DNA of 64,000 nucleotides from Allobosea sp. TND4EK4. GTDB taxonomy: Bacteria; Pseudomonadota; Alphaproteobacteria; Rhizobiales; Beijerinckiaceae. Of this stretch, positions 24,978 through 34,989 are shown in pieces. Location: assembly GCF_900156025.1 (NCBI RefSeq), contig NZ_FTMO01000003.1, positions 186,001 to 250,000 on the forward strand, written 5' to 3'. The position numbers and the translations under genes were made by a program. Numbering within the stretch: position 1 is the stretch's first letter; the number at the start of each line of letters is the position of its first letter. The notes beneath the pieces are model-generated. The model did no database searches. It saw nothing but the letters and a program-made list of their open reading frames with translations, and was not told where the DNA came from.

Positions 24978-26345
24978 CTAGCCAACGCCCAGGGACTTCA
25001 GCTTCCGGTGCAGGGCCGAGCGCTCCATCCCGATGAATTCGGCGGTGCGGGAGATATTGCCGGAGAAGCGTGCGATCTGCGCGATCAGGTATTCGCGCTC
25101 GAAGATCTCGCGCGCATCGCGCAGCGGCAGGCTCATCAGCCGCTCGCCGCCGCTGCCGGACGGCGTCGTCGGCACCATCGCGCCGACCTCGGCGGGCAGC
25201 ATCTCGACGGTGATCTCGGCGTTGGGATCGCCCTTGGTCAGGATCATCAGCCGCTCGACATTGTTGCGCAGCTCGCGGACGTTGCCGGGCCATTCATGCG
25301 ACTGCAGCACGGCCATGGCGTCGGAGCCGATGCGGCGCTTGGGCAGGCCGCTGGCGACGGAGATCTGGTCCATGAAGAACTCGATCAGCTCCGGCACGTC
25401 CTCGCGGCGCTCGGAGAGCGGCGGCACCTTGATCGGAACCACGCCGAGCCGGTGGTACAGGTCCTCGCGGAACTGCCCGTCGGCGATCAGCCGGGCAAGA
25501 TCGCGGCTCGACGAGGAGATGATGCGCACATCGACATGGACGCGCGTCGCCCCGCCGACACGCTGGAAGTTCTGGTCGACCAGCACGCGCAGGATGCGGT
25601 TCTGCGTCTCGCGCGGCATGTCGCCGATCTCGTCGATATAGAGCGAGCCGCCATGGGCCTCCTCGAGCGCGCCGACGCGGCGCGAGCGCCCGTTCCCGCC
25701 CTCGATGCCGAACAGCTCCTCCTCCATCGTTTCGGGCGTGATCGTCGCCGCGTTGATGACGACGAACGGCCCGGAGGAGCGCGTCGAGGCCTCGTGCAGC
25801 GTGCGCGCCGCCAGTTCCTTGCCGCAGCCCGGCTCGCCCGTGATGAGCACGCGGGCATTGGTCGGCGCGACGCGCTCGACGGTCTGCCGCAGCTGGTTGA
25901 TCGTGGTCGAGCGGCCGACGATGCGGCTCGCCTGGACGGAGCGGGTCTTCAGGTCGCGCACCTCGCGCCTCAGGCGGGACGCCTCCAGCGCACGTTCGGC
26001 CACCAGCACCAGCCGGTCGGCCTTGAACGGCTTCTCGATGAAGTCGTAGGCACCGCTCTTGATCGCCGAGACGGCGGTCTCGATGTTGCCGTGGCCGGAG
26101 ATCATCACGACCGCGAGGTCGGGGTTGCTCTCCTTGATCAGTTCCAGCACCTGCAACCCGTCGAGCCGGCTGCCCTGCAGCCAGATGTCGAGGAAGACGA
26201 GGTTCGGCCGCCGCGCGGCGATGGCGGCCAGCGCCTCGTCGGCGGAGCCCGCCTTGCGGGTGCGGTAGCCCTCGTCTTCCAAAAGGCCGGCGACCAGATC
26301 GCGGATATCGACCTCGTCGTCCACCACCAGGATGTCAGCACTCAT
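24978..26345 (-). CDS. ntrX: Nitrogen regulation response regulator NtrX
   Basis: 455 residues. The receiver domain has DDE (residues 9-11), a phospho-acceptor Asp in LVFLDIWLQGS and a Lys in IEKPF. The AAA+ domain has Walker A GEPGCGKELAAR and Walker B LYIDEIGDMP, and the Fis-type HTH ends LKSLGVG. The sigma-54-contacting GAFTGA loop is missing: the region reads FGIEGGNGRSRRVGALEEAHGG. This loss is typical of alphaproteobacterial NtrX, which works as a non-sigma-54 regulator of nitrogen, redox and envelope genes. ATG overlaps the ntrY stop (ATGA). Confidence 0.96.
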   Translation of the reverse strand: MSADILVVDDEVDIRDLVAGLLEDEGYRTRKAGSADEALAAIAARRPNLVFLDIWLQGSRLDGLQVLELIKESNPDLAVVMISGHGNIETAVSAIKSGAYDFIEKPFKADRLVLVAERALEASRLRREVRDLKTRSVQASRIVGRSTTINQLRQTVERVAPTNARVLITGEPGCGKELAARTLHEASTRSSGPFVVINAATITPETMEEELFGIEGGNGRSRRVGALEEAHGGSLYIDEIGDMPRETQNRILRVLVDQNFQRVGGATRVHVDVRIISSSSRDLARLIADGQFREDLYHRLGVVPIKVPPLSERREDVPELIEFFMDQISVASGLPKRRIGSDAMAVLQSHEWPGNVRELRNNVERLMILTKGDPNAEITVEMLPAEVGAMVPTTPSGSGGERLMSLPLRDAREIFEREYLIAQIARFSGNISRTAEFIGMERSALHRKLKSLGVG

Positions 26346-28684
26346 AGGCTTGTCCTATTCTTGTTGTTGTCGCGGTCTGAGCCCAAGGAGCCGTTGCGGG
26401 CGCCCTCCGCGCCGCTTTCGGCCTCCTGTACCGGGCCAGTTTCGGGGAACCAGAGCCGGATGCGCGCCCCGCGCGCGCCGTCGGGACGGTCGAGCAGCTC
26501 GATGCCGCCGCCATGGTCTTCGAGAATCTTGCCGACGATGGCGAGGCCGAGCCCGGTGCCGCCCTCCCGGGTCGTCATATAGGGTTCGAGCAGCTTCTGG
26601 CGCTGCTCCTGCGGCAGGCCCTTGCCCGTGTCGGTCACGTCGATGACGATGCGGCCGTCCTCGCGGCGCTCGAAGCGCACATCGATGCGCGCCTGCCCTT
26701 CCCGCTCCTCGGCCGGTACGGCCTCGATCGCCTCCGTCGCATTCTTGATCACGTTGGTCAGCGCCTGCGAGATCAGCCGGCGGTCGAAGCGCGCCTGCAC
26801 GGCGTCATGCGGCAACTGCTCCTCGATCGTCGTCTCGGGATTGCCGACGCGCCAGAGGAAGACGACCTGCCGGACGGTCTCGACGATGTCCTCCCGCTGC
26901 AGCGACGGCTTCGGCATCCGCGCGAAGGAGGAAAACTCGTCGACCATCCGGCGGATGTCCTCGACCTGCCGCACGATCGTATCGGTGCACTGGTCGAAGA
27001 CGTCCTTGCCTTCGACGATCACCTTGCCGAAGCGCCGCTTGATGCGCTCGGCCGAAAGCTGGATCGGCGTCAGCGGATTCTTGATCTCGTGGGCGATGCG
27101 CCGCGCCACGTCCGCCCAGGCCGCGGTGCGCTGCGCGGAGACGAGGTCGGTGATGTCGTCGAGCGTGACGACGAGGCCGGCGCCGAGACTCTCGCCCTCC
27201 CGCGTCGCGCGGACATTGACCATGCGGTCCTGCCCGCCGCGGGAGATGACGACCTGGCCCGCGCTCTGGCGCATCCGGCCATGCAGCGCCTCGGCGACGA
27301 AGCTGGCGAGCTCGGGAGCGATCTCGACGATCGGCTTGCCGAGCAGTCGCCCTCCAGTGCCGAGCAGGGCCTCGGCGGAGCGGTTGATGATGGTGATGTG
27401 GCCTTCGCTGTCGAGGCTCAGCACGCCCGACGAGACGCCCGAGAGAACGGTCTCGGTGAAGCGACGGCGGCGGTCGATGACGCCGCTCGCGGTGACGAGC
27501 CCGTCATGCTGGCGGCGCAGCTCGGCGGTCATCTTGTTGAAGGTCTCGCCCAGATGGGCCAGGTCGCCCTCGGAGCGCTTGATCGGCACCTGGACGTAGA
27601 AATTGCCGCTCGAAACCTGATCGGTCGCGTGGATCATCCGGCGGATGGGCGCGACGAGCCGGTTGGCGAAGCTCAAGCCGAACCAGATCGCCGAGAGCAG
27701 CAGGATCAGGGCGATCAGCGCGTACATCGAGGCGAAGGCGACCTGCACACCCTTTCGCCGCGCGTCGATGGCGAGGTACTCGACCGCCGCGCCGCGCGCC
27801 ACCGCCGGGAATTCGACGGCGAGCGGGTCGACCTCGCGGGCGGTGTAGAGATAGCTGCCCTCATAAGTCGGCAGCTTCATCAGCGTGCCGAAGACGCGGC
27901 TGTTGCGGGGAATGACGCAGATCGGATCGGGCGCCGCCTGGGCATCCTCGAATGCCGCCTTGTCGGGCATCGGCGGATTGCGCAGCACGTCGATATTGGC
28001 GCGCGCGATCACCTTTTCCGGAGGCTGCATGACCATCGCGACGGGGACGCCGAGCGAGGTCGCGCGGGCCGTCAGGAAGCTGTCGAACCAGCGTCGGTCG
28101 GCGTCGAAGGCCGGCTTGGCGCGCGTCAGGTCGTCGGCAAGGATGCGGATCTCGCGGCCGAGCGACTTGCACTGGCTTGCCGCATAGGCGTCCGCGACCT
28201 CGACCGACTTGAAGACGGCGTCGCGCATCCGGTCCGAGAACCACGGCTCCAGCCCGCGCTCGATCGTCACCGTGGCGATGATCGCGACCAGAATCGCCGG
28301 CAGCGCCGCGATGAAGCTGAACAGCCCGACGATTCGGACATGGAGCCCGGCTGCGGCGGCGCCGGCCTTGCGCGCGCGGATGACGACGGCGGCCTCGAAG
28401 ATCACGATCACCAGCAGCGCGATGATCAGCAGCGCGTTCAGCACGAAGACGCCGATCACCACCTCATGCACGGGCGCGACCGGCGTCGAGCCGGACAGCA
28501 CGAGGAAGGTGAGCAGCGCCGAAACCAGCGCCAGGACGACGATGCTGCCGCCGATCCAGCCTGAGACGTGGCGCTGCTTCTCCTCGGCGCGCGGCACGAT
28601 CCTGGCGTCACTCACGGAAACCGACACGATCTCTGACAACCTCGCTGGCGGCGCGGCACCCCTTTGCCACGCGGGAGCGCTCAC
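26342..28684 (-). CDS. ntrY: Nitrogen/redox sensor histidine kinase NtrY
   Basis: 780 residues. Two to three N-terminal membrane helices are followed by an extracytoplasmic sensor segment (about residues 140-315), a further helix (MYALIALILLLSAIWFGL), HAMP, PAS, an H-box ([16 protein letters not shown]), and an ATPase domain with NVIKNATEA, DTGKGLP and GGTGLGLAI. It phosphorylates NtrX. The start is uncertain: the frame opens with GTG at 28684, and in-frame GTG codons at 28621 and 28615 are alternatives; none has a good ribosome site. The tail (GSDRDNNKNRTSL) overlaps ntrX. Confidence 0.95.
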   Translation of the reverse strand: MSAPAWQRGAAPPARLSEIVSVSVSDARIVPRAEEKQRHVSGWIGGSIVVLALVSALLTFLVLSGSTPVAPVHEVVIGVFVLNALLIIALLVIVIFEAAVVIRARKAGAAAAGLHVRIVGLFSFIAALPAILVAIIATVTIERGLEPWFSDRMRDAVFKSVEVADAYAASQCKSLGREIRILADDLTRAKPAFDADRRWFDSFLTARATSLGVPVAMVMQPPEKVIARANIDVLRNPPMPDKAAFEDAQAAPDPICVIPRNSRVFGTLMKLPTYEGSYLYTAREVDPLAVEFPAVARGAAVEYLAIDARRKGVQVAFASMYALIALILLLSAIWFGLSFANRLVAPIRRMIHATDQVSSGNFYVQVPIKRSEGDLAHLGETFNKMTAELRRQHDGLVTASGVIDRRRRFTETVLSGVSSGVLSLDSEGHITIINRSAEALLGTGGRLLGKPIVEIAPELASFVAEALHGRMRQSAGQVVISRGGQDRMVNVRATREGESLGAGLVVTLDDITDLVSAQRTAAWADVARRIAHEIKNPLTPIQLSAERIKRRFGKVIVEGKDVFDQCTDTIVRQVEDIRRMVDEFSSFARMPKPSLQREDIVETVRQVVFLWRVGNPETTIEEQLPHDAVQARFDRRLISQALTNVIKNATEAIEAVPAEEREGQARIDVRFERREDGRIVIDVTDTGKGLPQEQRQKLLEPYMTTREGGTGLGLAIVGKILEDHGGGIELLDRPDGARGARIRLWFPETGPVQEAESGAEGARNGSLGSDRDNNKNRTSL

Positions 28685-28780
28685 TGATGCGCCGCCGCAA
28701 CGGTGTTGTCAAAATATGACATGGGCAAGGCGCGGGAGGAGAAACCGAGCCACGCGTCTGCGAATGAGGCTCAGGGTCCG

Positions 28781-28874
28781 TCCTCACGAGCGCAGCGAAG
28801 CAATCCAGCGGACGGGGCGACCGCCGATCCCGGTCCCCGCTGGGTTGCTTCGTCGCTGCCCCCTCGCAATGACG
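28781..28874. repeat. Palindromic intergenic repeat, family A, copy 1
   Basis: The core 'gcgcagcgaagcaatcca' is followed about 30 bases later by its inverted partner 'tgggttgcttcgtcgctgcc' and 'cgcaatgacg'. The same layout occurs at 34403-34501 and 52252-52337. It lies between ntrC and ntrY. Confidence 0.75.
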
Positions 28875-28895
28875 CCGCCCGGCTGATCCCCGGCC

Positions 28896-30350
28896 TCAGC
28901 GCGGGGTGCGGACGACCTGCATGTCGAGCTCGCGGATCTTCTTGCGGAGCGTGTTGCGGTTGAGGCCCAGCAGCTCCGCCGCGCGGATCTGGTTGCCGCG
29001 CGTGGCCGCCAGCGCCGCCGCGATCAGCGGCGGCTCGATCTCGCGCAGGATGCGGTGGTAGAGCCCCGGCGGCGGGATGTTGTCGCCGAAGCCGCCGAAA
29101 TACTGGCCGAGATGCCGCTCGACGGAGCCGGACAGTGTCTCCGCGCGCTCAGGCGCCGCCGTGCTCGAGCCCCCGAAGCTCTGCGTCGCATTGGCCGGCT
29201 GCAATTCCGCCTCGACGATGGGGGCGGTGATCGTCTCCTGCGGGTAGAGCGCCGCCAGGCGACGCACCAGGTTCTCCAGCTCGCGGACGTTGCCGGGCCA
29301 GCGATAGCGCCGCATCACGTCCATCGCTTCCGAATCGACCTGCTTGCGCGGCAGCCCCTCCTTCTCGACCAGCGAGAAGAAGTGCCGGACGAGATCCGGA
29401 ATGTCCTCGACCCGCTCGCGCAGGGGCGGCAGACGGATCGGCACGACGTTCAGCCGGAAGAACAGGTCCTCGCGGAACAGCCCCTGCGCGATCGAGATGC
29501 GCAGGTCCTTGTTGGTGGCGGCCACGATGCGGACATTGGTCTTGATCGGCGTGCGCCCACCGACCGTCGTGTATTCACCCTGCTGGAGCACGCGCAGCAG
29601 GCGCGTCTGCGCCTCCATCGGCATGTCCCCGATCTCGTCGAGGAAGAGCGTGCCGCCCTCGGCCTGCTCGAAGCGGCCCGAGGACCGTGTCAGCGCGCCG
29701 GTGAAGGCGCCCTTCTCATGGCCGAACAGCTCGGATTCGATCAGGTCCTTCGGGATCGCAGCCATGTTGATCGCGACGAAGGGACCGTTCTTGCGCTTGC
29801 CGTAGTCGTGAAGCGCGCGGGCCACCAGTTCCTTGCCGGTCCCGGATTCGCCGTTGATCATCACGGTGAGGTCGATCGGCATCAGCCGGGCGAGCGCGCG
29901 ATAGACGTCCTGCATCGCCGGAGAGCGGCCGACCAGCGGGATGTCCTCCGGCTCGGCCGGATGGGCGCGGGCGGCGTCACCGCGCGGGCGCGACAGGGCC
30001 CGGCCGACGATCGCCACGAGCTCCTTCAGGTCGAAGGGCTTGGGCAGGTATTCGTAGGCGCCGCGCTCCGAGGCCTTGATCGCCGTCATGAACGTGTTCT
30101 GCGCGCTCATCACGATGATCGGGATGTCCGGCCGCACGCGCTTGATGCGCGGCAGCAGGTCGAAGGCGTTGCCGTCCGGCATCACCACGTCGGTGATGAT
30201 GAGGTCGCCCAGCCCCTGCGCGGCCCAGGTCCAGAGCGTCGCGGCCTGGCCGGTGGTCCTGACCTCGTAGCCGGCCCGCGCCAGCGCCTGGTTGAGCACG
30301 GTGCGGATCGCGGCATCGTCGTCGGCGACGAGTATGTTTCCGGTCGGCAT
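28896..30350 (-). CDS. ntrC: Nitrogen regulation response regulator NtrC
   Basis: 484 residues. Receiver: ADDD, phospho-acceptor Asp in [11 protein letters not shown], Lys in LPKPF. AAA+ domain: Walker [13 protein letters not shown], intact GAFTGA sigma-54 loop ([13 protein letters not shown]), Walker [12 protein letters not shown]-terminal Fis-type [23 protein letters not shown]. It activates nitrogen-assimilation promoters with RpoN when NtrB phosphorylates it. The gap to ntrY holds a repeat, so ntrYX may be transcribed partly separately. Confidence 0.98.
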   Translation of the reverse strand: MPTGNILVADDDAAIRTVLNQALARAGYEVRTTGQAATLWTWAAQGLGDLIITDVVMPDGNAFDLLPRIKRVRPDIPIIVMSAQNTFMTAIKASERGAYEYLPKPFDLKELVAIVGRALSRPRGDAARAHPAEPEDIPLVGRSPAMQDVYRALARLMPIDLTVMINGESGTGKELVARALHDYGKRKNGPFVAINMAAIPKDLIESELFGHEKGAFTGALTRSSGRFEQAEGGTLFLDEIGDMPMEAQTRLLRVLQQGEYTTVGGRTPIKTNVRIVAATNKDLRISIAQGLFREDLFFRLNVVPIRLPPLRERVEDIPDLVRHFFSLVEKEGLPRKQVDSEAMDVMRRYRWPGNVRELENLVRRLAALYPQETITAPIVEAELQPANATQSFGGSSTAAPERAETLSGSVERHLGQYFGGFGDNIPPPGLYHRILREIEPPLIAAALAATRGNQIRAAELLGLNRNTLRKKIRELDMQVVRTPR

Positions 30351-30365
30351 GATCTGCTGTCGGCC

Positions 30366-31505
30366 TTACGTTGCCTGCCCCGGCCGCTGGTGCAGGGGCA
30401 GGAGAATCCTGAAATTCGTCCGGCGAGGGGCGGACTCGCATTCGACGATGCCGCCGTGATCGCCGATCACCTTGGCGACAAGTGCAAGTCCAAGGCCACT
30501 CCCCTGCGCCTTCGTCGTGACGAACGGATCGAACAGGTGCTGCAGCAGATCGGACGGCACGCCGGGACCGTTGTCGCGCACGCCGATCTCGAGCGGCAGC
30601 GCGATCCGGTCATGCGAGCCGGGCACCTGCATGCGGATGCCGGGACGATAGGCGGTGGTGAGCGTGATCTCGCCGTCGATCGCCTGCTCGCCGATGGCTT
30701 CCGCCGCGTTCTTCACCAGGTTGAGCAGCACCTGGACGAGCTGGTCGCGATTGCCGGCGACCGGCGGCAGGGAGGGGTCGTAGACCTCGCTGAAGCGGAT
30801 GTGGCGGGCAAAGCCCGACTGTGCCAGCCGCTTCACATGGTCCAGCACGTCGTGGACGTTGACCGCGTCGCGCTCGCTCGGGCGCTCGTCGCCGAAGAGC
30901 TCGACGCGCTCGACCAGCTTCACGATCCGGTCGGTCTCGTCGCAGATCAGCTGGGTGAGCATCCGATCCTCGTCGGACAGCGCGCCTTCCAGCAGCTGCG
31001 CCGCCCCGCGAATGCCGGAGAGCGGATTCTTGATCTCGTGGGCGAGCATCGCGCCGAGCGCCGTGATCGACCGCGCTGCCCCCCGATGCGTCAATTGCCT
31101 GTCCATTTTTTCGGCAATTGTCCGTTCTTGCAGCATAACGACCACCGCCTCGCCGTCGCTGGGCAAAGGAGAGGCAAAAACATCGACGATGCGCTCGAGG
31201 CCGAGGCGAGGCGAGCCGAGATCGAGCCGGTATTCGCTGACGCTTGCACCGCGCCGTTGCACCTCCTCGATCAGGGCCAGAACCGGAGAGCCGAAGGCGA
31301 TCAGGTCCACGATGCGCTGGCGCTTCAGCAAGGCCGCGCTGGACTGGAAGAAGTCCTCCGCCGCGGTGTTGGCATAGAGGATCGCCTGCCCCTCGCCGAC
31401 GACGAGCACCGGCATGGGCAGCACATTGAGCGCCTGCAGCTCGATCGGCCCCAGCAGATAGGGCGCGCCGTGCCCGGCATCCTTTTCGGAGAATATCACC
31501 GTCAT
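30366..31505 (-). CDS. ntrB: Nitrogen regulation sensor histidine kinase NtrB
   Basis: 379 residues, soluble. The PAS domain ([21 protein letters not shown]) precedes an H-box [17 protein letters not shown] and the ATPase motifs [22 protein letters not shown] and [12 protein letters not shown]. It controls NtrC phosphorylation in response to PII. It is followed by ntrC after 15 bases and preceded by dusB after 15 bases, so this is one operon. Confidence 0.97.
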   Translation of the reverse strand: MTVIFSEKDAGHGAPYLLGPIELQALNVLPMPVLVVGEGQAILYANTAAEDFFQSSAALLKRQRIVDLIAFGSPVLALIEEVQRRGASVSEYRLDLGSPRLGLERIVDVFASPLPSDGEAVVVMLQERTIAEKMDRQLTHRGAARSITALGAMLAHEIKNPLSGIRGAAQLLEGALSDEDRMLTQLICDETDRIVKLVERVELFGDERPSERDAVNVHDVLDHVKRLAQSGFARHIRFSEVYDPSLPPVAGNRDQLVQVLLNLVKNAAEAIGEQAIDGEITLTTAYRPGIRMQVPGSHDRIALPLEIGVRDNGPGVPSDLLQHLFDPFVTTKAQGSGLGLALVAKVIGDHGGIVECESAPRRTNFRILLPLHQRPGQAT

Positions 31506-31520
31506 CCTATCGACTCCGGT

Positions 31521-32540
31521 TCAGGCCGCTCGGCGGCCGCGATCGGTGGAGAACAGCCCCGCCAGCGCCTCGATGACGCGGCGTGGCTCGTCGCTGGTCA
31601 GCAGCACGCGCCGTCGTTCGGCATCGGGCTCGCAGCCTTCGGCCAGAGCCTCGTCGGCATAGGCGGCGAGATGCTTGCGGGCATGGCGCACGCCATGGGC
31701 GATGCCCATCAGCGCCAGCAGTCCCTCGTAATGCTCGCTCGCGACCGCGAGCTTTTCAGACAGGCTCGGCCGGGCGAAGGGCAGCCCGTCCAGCGCCGCG
31801 CCGATCTCGCCCGCCAGCCAGGGGCGTCCCAGCGCGGCCCGCCCGACCATGACGAAATCCGCCCCGGACTGGTCGAGGCAGGTCCGCGCATCGGCCGCGT
31901 CGGCGATGTCGCCATTGGCGACCAGCGGAAAATCGCCGGCGGCGCGCACGGCGGCGATCGCGCGCCAATCGGCCGTGCCCTTGTAGAATTGCTGCCGGGT
32001 GCGGCCGTGTACCGTGATCATCCGCGCCCCTGCCGCGACGGCCCGGGAGGCCAGCTCAGGCGCGTTGCGCGAAGCGTCGTCCCAACCCAGCCGCATCTTG
32101 ACGGTGACGGGAATGGTCACGGCCGTGACGGCCGCCTCGACCAGCCTGACGGCGTGATCGAGATCGCGCATCAGCGCCGAGCCCGCCCAGCCGCCCGTCA
32201 CCTTCTTGGCCGGGCAGCCCATGTTGATGTCGACGATCGCCGCGCCGTTCGCCTCGGCCAGCCGCGCGGCCTCTCCCAGCCAGTGCGGATCGCAGCCGGC
32301 GAGCTGGACCACATGCGGCGACACGCCCTGCCCCTCGGCCCGGATGCGCGCTTCCTCGCTGCCGCGCACGAACTCGTCCGACGCGACCATCTCCGACACC
32401 ACGATGCCGGCATCGTAGCGCGCGGCGAGCCGGCGCATGACGATGTCGGTCACGCCCGACATGGGCGCGAGGAAGGCGCGGGACTGGATGGGGATGCCTG
32501 CGATCTGCAACGCTAGAAGCCCGCTTTTCAGGCAGTTCAT
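31521..32540 (-). CDS. dusB: tRNA-dihydrouridine synthase (NifR3/DusB)
   Basis: 339 residues. FMN-dependent reduction of tRNA uridines to dihydrouridine. Motifs: AFLAPMSGVTD, INMGCPAKKVTGGWAGSAL (catalytic Cys), VTVKMRLGWDD, ITVHGRTRQQFY and VANGDIADAADA. It is the first gene of the ntr operon, historically called nifR3. ATG at 32540 is chosen; an in-frame TTG about ten codons later, just before QIAGIPIQ, and an ATG at 32606 are alternatives. Divergent from ispDF. Confidence 0.95.
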   Translation of the reverse strand: MNCLKSGLLALQIAGIPIQSRAFLAPMSGVTDIVMRRLAARYDAGIVVSEMVASDEFVRGSEEARIRAEGQGVSPHVVQLAGCDPHWLGEAARLAEANGAAIVDINMGCPAKKVTGGWAGSALMRDLDHAVRLVEAAVTAVTIPVTVKMRLGWDDASRNAPELASRAVAAGARMITVHGRTRQQFYKGTADWRAIAAVRAAGDFPLVANGDIADAADARTCLDQSGADFVMVGRAALGRPWLAGEIGAALDGLPFARPSLSEKLAVASEHYEGLLALMGIAHGVRHARKHLAAYADEALAEGCEPDAERRRVLLTSDEPRRVIEALAGLFSTDRGRRAA

Positions 32541-32684
32541 GACCTGGCTATTTATTGGACAATGCTGCACCTGCGCAAGCGCCTTGATGCCGACGCTGCA
32601 CTGCATCGCATGTGAGGCCTCTGCACGATGCCGCGAGACCTGCTATGGCAGCGCCGATTGAAGCCTCAACCTTGCCGAGCGTCC

Positions 32685-33890
32685 GTGCCTGCCATCGCCC
32701 AAGCCACCCCTTCCGTCGCTGCCCTGATCGTCGCGGCCGGCCGCGGCCTGCGGGCAGGCTCAGGGGAGCCCAAGCAGTATCGGCGGCTCGGCGGCCGCCC
32801 GGTGCTTGCGCAGGCGCTGGCGCCATTTCTGGCAGAGCTGGCGATCGCCCGCATCGCGGTCGTCATCGGCGAAGGCGACGAGGAGCGCTATGCGCAAGCC
32901 GTCGAGGGACTCGATGCTGCCCGCCTGACGCATCCCGTCATCGGCGGCGCAACGCGGCAGATTTCCGTCCGCCTCGGCCTGCAGGCGCTGTCGCGCGACG
33001 GTTTCGAAGGGACCGTCCTGGTCCATGACGCCGCCCGCCCCTTCGTCTCGGCCGCTCTCATCCGCGATGCCCTCGCGGCGCTGGCCGGCGAAGACGTCGC
33101 CGCGATCCCTGCCCTGGCCGTCACCGATACGATCAAGCGCCTGGACGATTCCGGCCGCATCGCCGAGACGCCGCCACGCGACCGGCTCGTCAGCGTGCAA
33201 ACGCCGCAGGCCTTCAGACTGGCGCCGCTCCTGGCCGCGCATGAGGCGGCAGCCGGCCAGGGGCTCCACGGCTTCACGGACGACGCCGCGCTGATGGAAT
33301 GGGCCGGCCATCCCGTGACGACGTTCGCCGGCGACCCGGCCAACATCAAGCTCACCCATCCGCAGGATTTCAGGGAGCGTGACCGCATGGACAGCCGCCC
33401 GCTCGTGACCCGCGTCGGTACAGGCTACGACGTCCATGCCTTCGGGCCAGGCGACCATGTCTGGCTCGGCGGCGTGAAGATCGATCATGACCGCGGTGTC
33501 GTCGCCCATTCCGATGGGGACGTCGCCCTCCACGCCCTGACCGACGCGCTGCTCGGCGCGCTCGCCGAGGGCGATATCGGCACGCATTTTCCACCGAGCG
33601 ATCCGCAATGGCGCGGCGCGGCCTCGTGGCGCTTCCTTGCCTTCGCGGCCGAGCGGGTCCGGGCCCGCGGCGGGCGGATCGACCATCTCGACCTGACGAT
33701 TATCTGCGAGGCCCCGAAAGTGGGCCCACATCGCGACGCGATCCGGGCGGCCATCGCCGCCGCGACCGGCGTGACGCCCGGCAAGGTTGCGATCAAAGCC
33801 ACGACCTCCGAGCAGATGGGCTTCACCGGCCGCCGCGAAGGGCTCGCCGCGCTCGCCACCGCGACCATCCGCCTGCCCGAGGAGGATTGA
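32685..33890 (+). CDS. ispDF: Bifunctional IspD/IspF isoprenoid synthesis enzyme
   Basis: 401 residues fusing two steps of the MEP pathway. The IspD part (residues ~1-235) has the CTP-binding [13 protein letters not shown] and VHDAARPFV motifs. The IspF part (from [11 protein letters not shown]) has the metal site [21 protein letters not shown] and the [12 protein letters not shown] closing motif. The fusion occurs in several alphaproteobacteria. GTG at 32685 is preferred; an ATG at 32628 would add 19 Arg-rich residues without family similarity. Two bases separate it from the CinA-domain gene. Confidence 0.94.
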   Translation: MPAIAQATPSVAALIVAAGRGLRAGSGEPKQYRRLGGRPVLAQALAPFLAELAIARIAVVIGEGDEERYAQAVEGLDAARLTHPVIGGATRQISVRLGLQALSRDGFEGTVLVHDAARPFVSAALIRDALAALAGEDVAAIPALAVTDTIKRLDDSGRIAETPPRDRLVSVQTPQAFRLAPLLAAHEAAAGQGLHGFTDDAALMEWAGHPVTTFAGDPANIKLTHPQDFRERDRMDSRPLVTRVGTGYDVHAFGPGDHVWLGGVKIDHDRGVVAHSDGDVALHALTDALLGALAEGDIGTHFPPSDPQWRGAASWRFLAFAAERVRARGGRIDHLDLTIICEAPKVGPHRDAIRAAIAAATGVTPGKVAIKATTSEQMGFTGRREGLAALATATIRLPEED

Positions 33891-33892
33891 GC

Positions 33893-34393
33893 ATGTTCGA
33901 TGAGGAGATCACCGCACGCGCCGGCGAATTGCTCGCTTTGGGGCTGAAGCACGGCGTCACCGTCGCGACGGTCGAATCCTGTACCGGCGGATTGGTCGGC
34001 GGCGCGCTGACGGCCATCGCCGGTTCCTCGGCGCTGGTGATGGGCGGGCTCATCACCTATGCGAACGAGGCGAAAATCGCGCTGGCGGGGGTCCCGGCCG
34101 ATCTGCTCGCGGCCCACGGGGCCGTCAGCGAGCCGGTGGCGCGGGCGATGGCGGAGGGCGGACGTGCACGCCTCGCCAGCAGCTTCGCGGTCGCGATCAC
34201 CGGTGTCGCAGGCCCCGGTGGCGGCAGCGCCGGGAAGCCGGTCGGCTTGGTCCACTTCGCTTGTGCCGGTCCCCGGGGGACGCGCCATCGCGAGCGCCGC
34301 TTCGGGCCGCTGAGCCGGGACGAGATCCGCCGCCTCAGCGTGATCGAGGCGCTCGACCTGCTGCGCGAGACGATGCCGGGGGAGGACGCCTAA
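33893..34393 (+). CDS. CinA-domain nicotinamide-nucleotide amidohydrolase (PncC type)
   Basis: 166 residues covering only the CinA C-terminal domain: TVATVESCTGGLVGGALTAI (catalytic Ser/Thr region), SSALVMGGLITYANEAK, AITGVAGPGGGSAGKPVGLV. Stand-alone forms deamidate nicotinamide mononucleotide for NAD recycling. ATG at 33893 has GGAGGA just upstream, inside the end of ispDF, implying coupling. It should not be confused with full-length competence CinA. Confidence 0.92.
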   Translation: MFDEEITARAGELLALGLKHGVTVATVESCTGGLVGGALTAIAGSSALVMGGLITYANEAKIALAGVPADLLAAHGAVSEPVARAMAEGGRARLASSFAVAITGVAGPGGGSAGKPVGLVHFACAGPRGTRHRERRFGPLSRDEIRRLSVIEALDLLRETMPGEDA

Positions 34394-34402
34394 GCCGTTG
34401 AG

Positions 34403-34501
34403 CCGTCATTGGGAGGCGCAAGGCGACGAAGCAATCCAGGAGGACCGGGTCGGCGCGATTGCCAAGCCCCCTGGATTGCTTCGCTCCGCCCGCAATGACG
34501 G
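34403..34501. repeat. Palindromic intergenic repeat, family A, copy 2
   Basis: Inverted ends CCGTCATTG (34403-34411) and CAATGACGG (34493-34501) enclose 'gacgaagcaatccagg' and its inverted partner 'cctggattgcttcg'. It sits between the CinA-domain gene and the convergent Coq10/RatA-type gene, whose stop is immediately adjacent. Confidence 0.8.
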
Positions 34502-34502
34502 G

Positions 34503-34976
34503 TCAGCCGCCTCTGGCCGGGACCGCCCCTCGCCCATAGACCTCGTCGGCCCGGCGCTCGAAGGCCTCGGAAAACTTGCGGAAGGCCTTGTCGAACATCG
34601 CGCCCATCAGCAGGCCGAGCATGCGGCTGGCGAACTCGTAGGAAATGAAGAACCCGACGTCGCAGCCCGTGTCGTTCGGCTTGAAGGTCCAGCGGTTCTC
34701 CAGATGCCGGAACGGCCCGTCGACATATTCGACGAGAATCTTGAGGTTTTCCGGATCGAGCGTGACGCGGCTGGTGAAGGTCTCGCGGATCGCCTTGTAG
34801 CCGACGCTCATATCGGCGACGAGCACCTCCCCGCCGCCTTCGCGCGGCGTGCGACGACGCACCACCAGCCCCTCGCAGAGCGGCAGGAACTGCGGGTACT
34901 TCTCGACATCCGCCACGAGCGCGAACATCTGCTCGGGCGAATGCTTCACCCTGCGGGTGCTGTTGAACATCGGCAT
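34503..34976 (-). CDS. Coq10/RatA-type START-domain protein
   Basis: 157 residues of the polyketide cyclase/START fold: FNSTRRVKHSPEQMFALVADVEKYPQFLPLCEG, then FTSRVTLDPENLKI, VDGPFRHLENRWTF and CDVGFFISYEFASRMLG. Mitochondrial Coq10 binds ubiquinone and supports respiration, and bacterial RatA homologues share the fold. In alphaproteobacteria the Coq10-like role is the more likely one. It lies 13 bases downstream of lipA on the same strand, so it is probably co-transcribed. Confidence 0.88.
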   Translation of the reverse strand: MPMFNSTRRVKHSPEQMFALVADVEKYPQFLPLCEGLVVRRRTPREGGGEVLVADMSVGYKAIRETFTSRVTLDPENLKILVEYVDGPFRHLENRWTFKPNDTGCDVGFFISYEFASRMLGLLMGAMFDKAFRKFSEAFERRADEVYGRGAVPARGG

Positions 34977-34989
34977 GGCGAAGGCCTTC

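Noticed and set aside
29055..32516. 1153-codon plus-strand frame across ntrC, ntrB and dusB
   Set aside because: It spans three well-supported minus-strand genes and encodes low-complexity Arg/Gln/His-rich sequence; a composition artefact.
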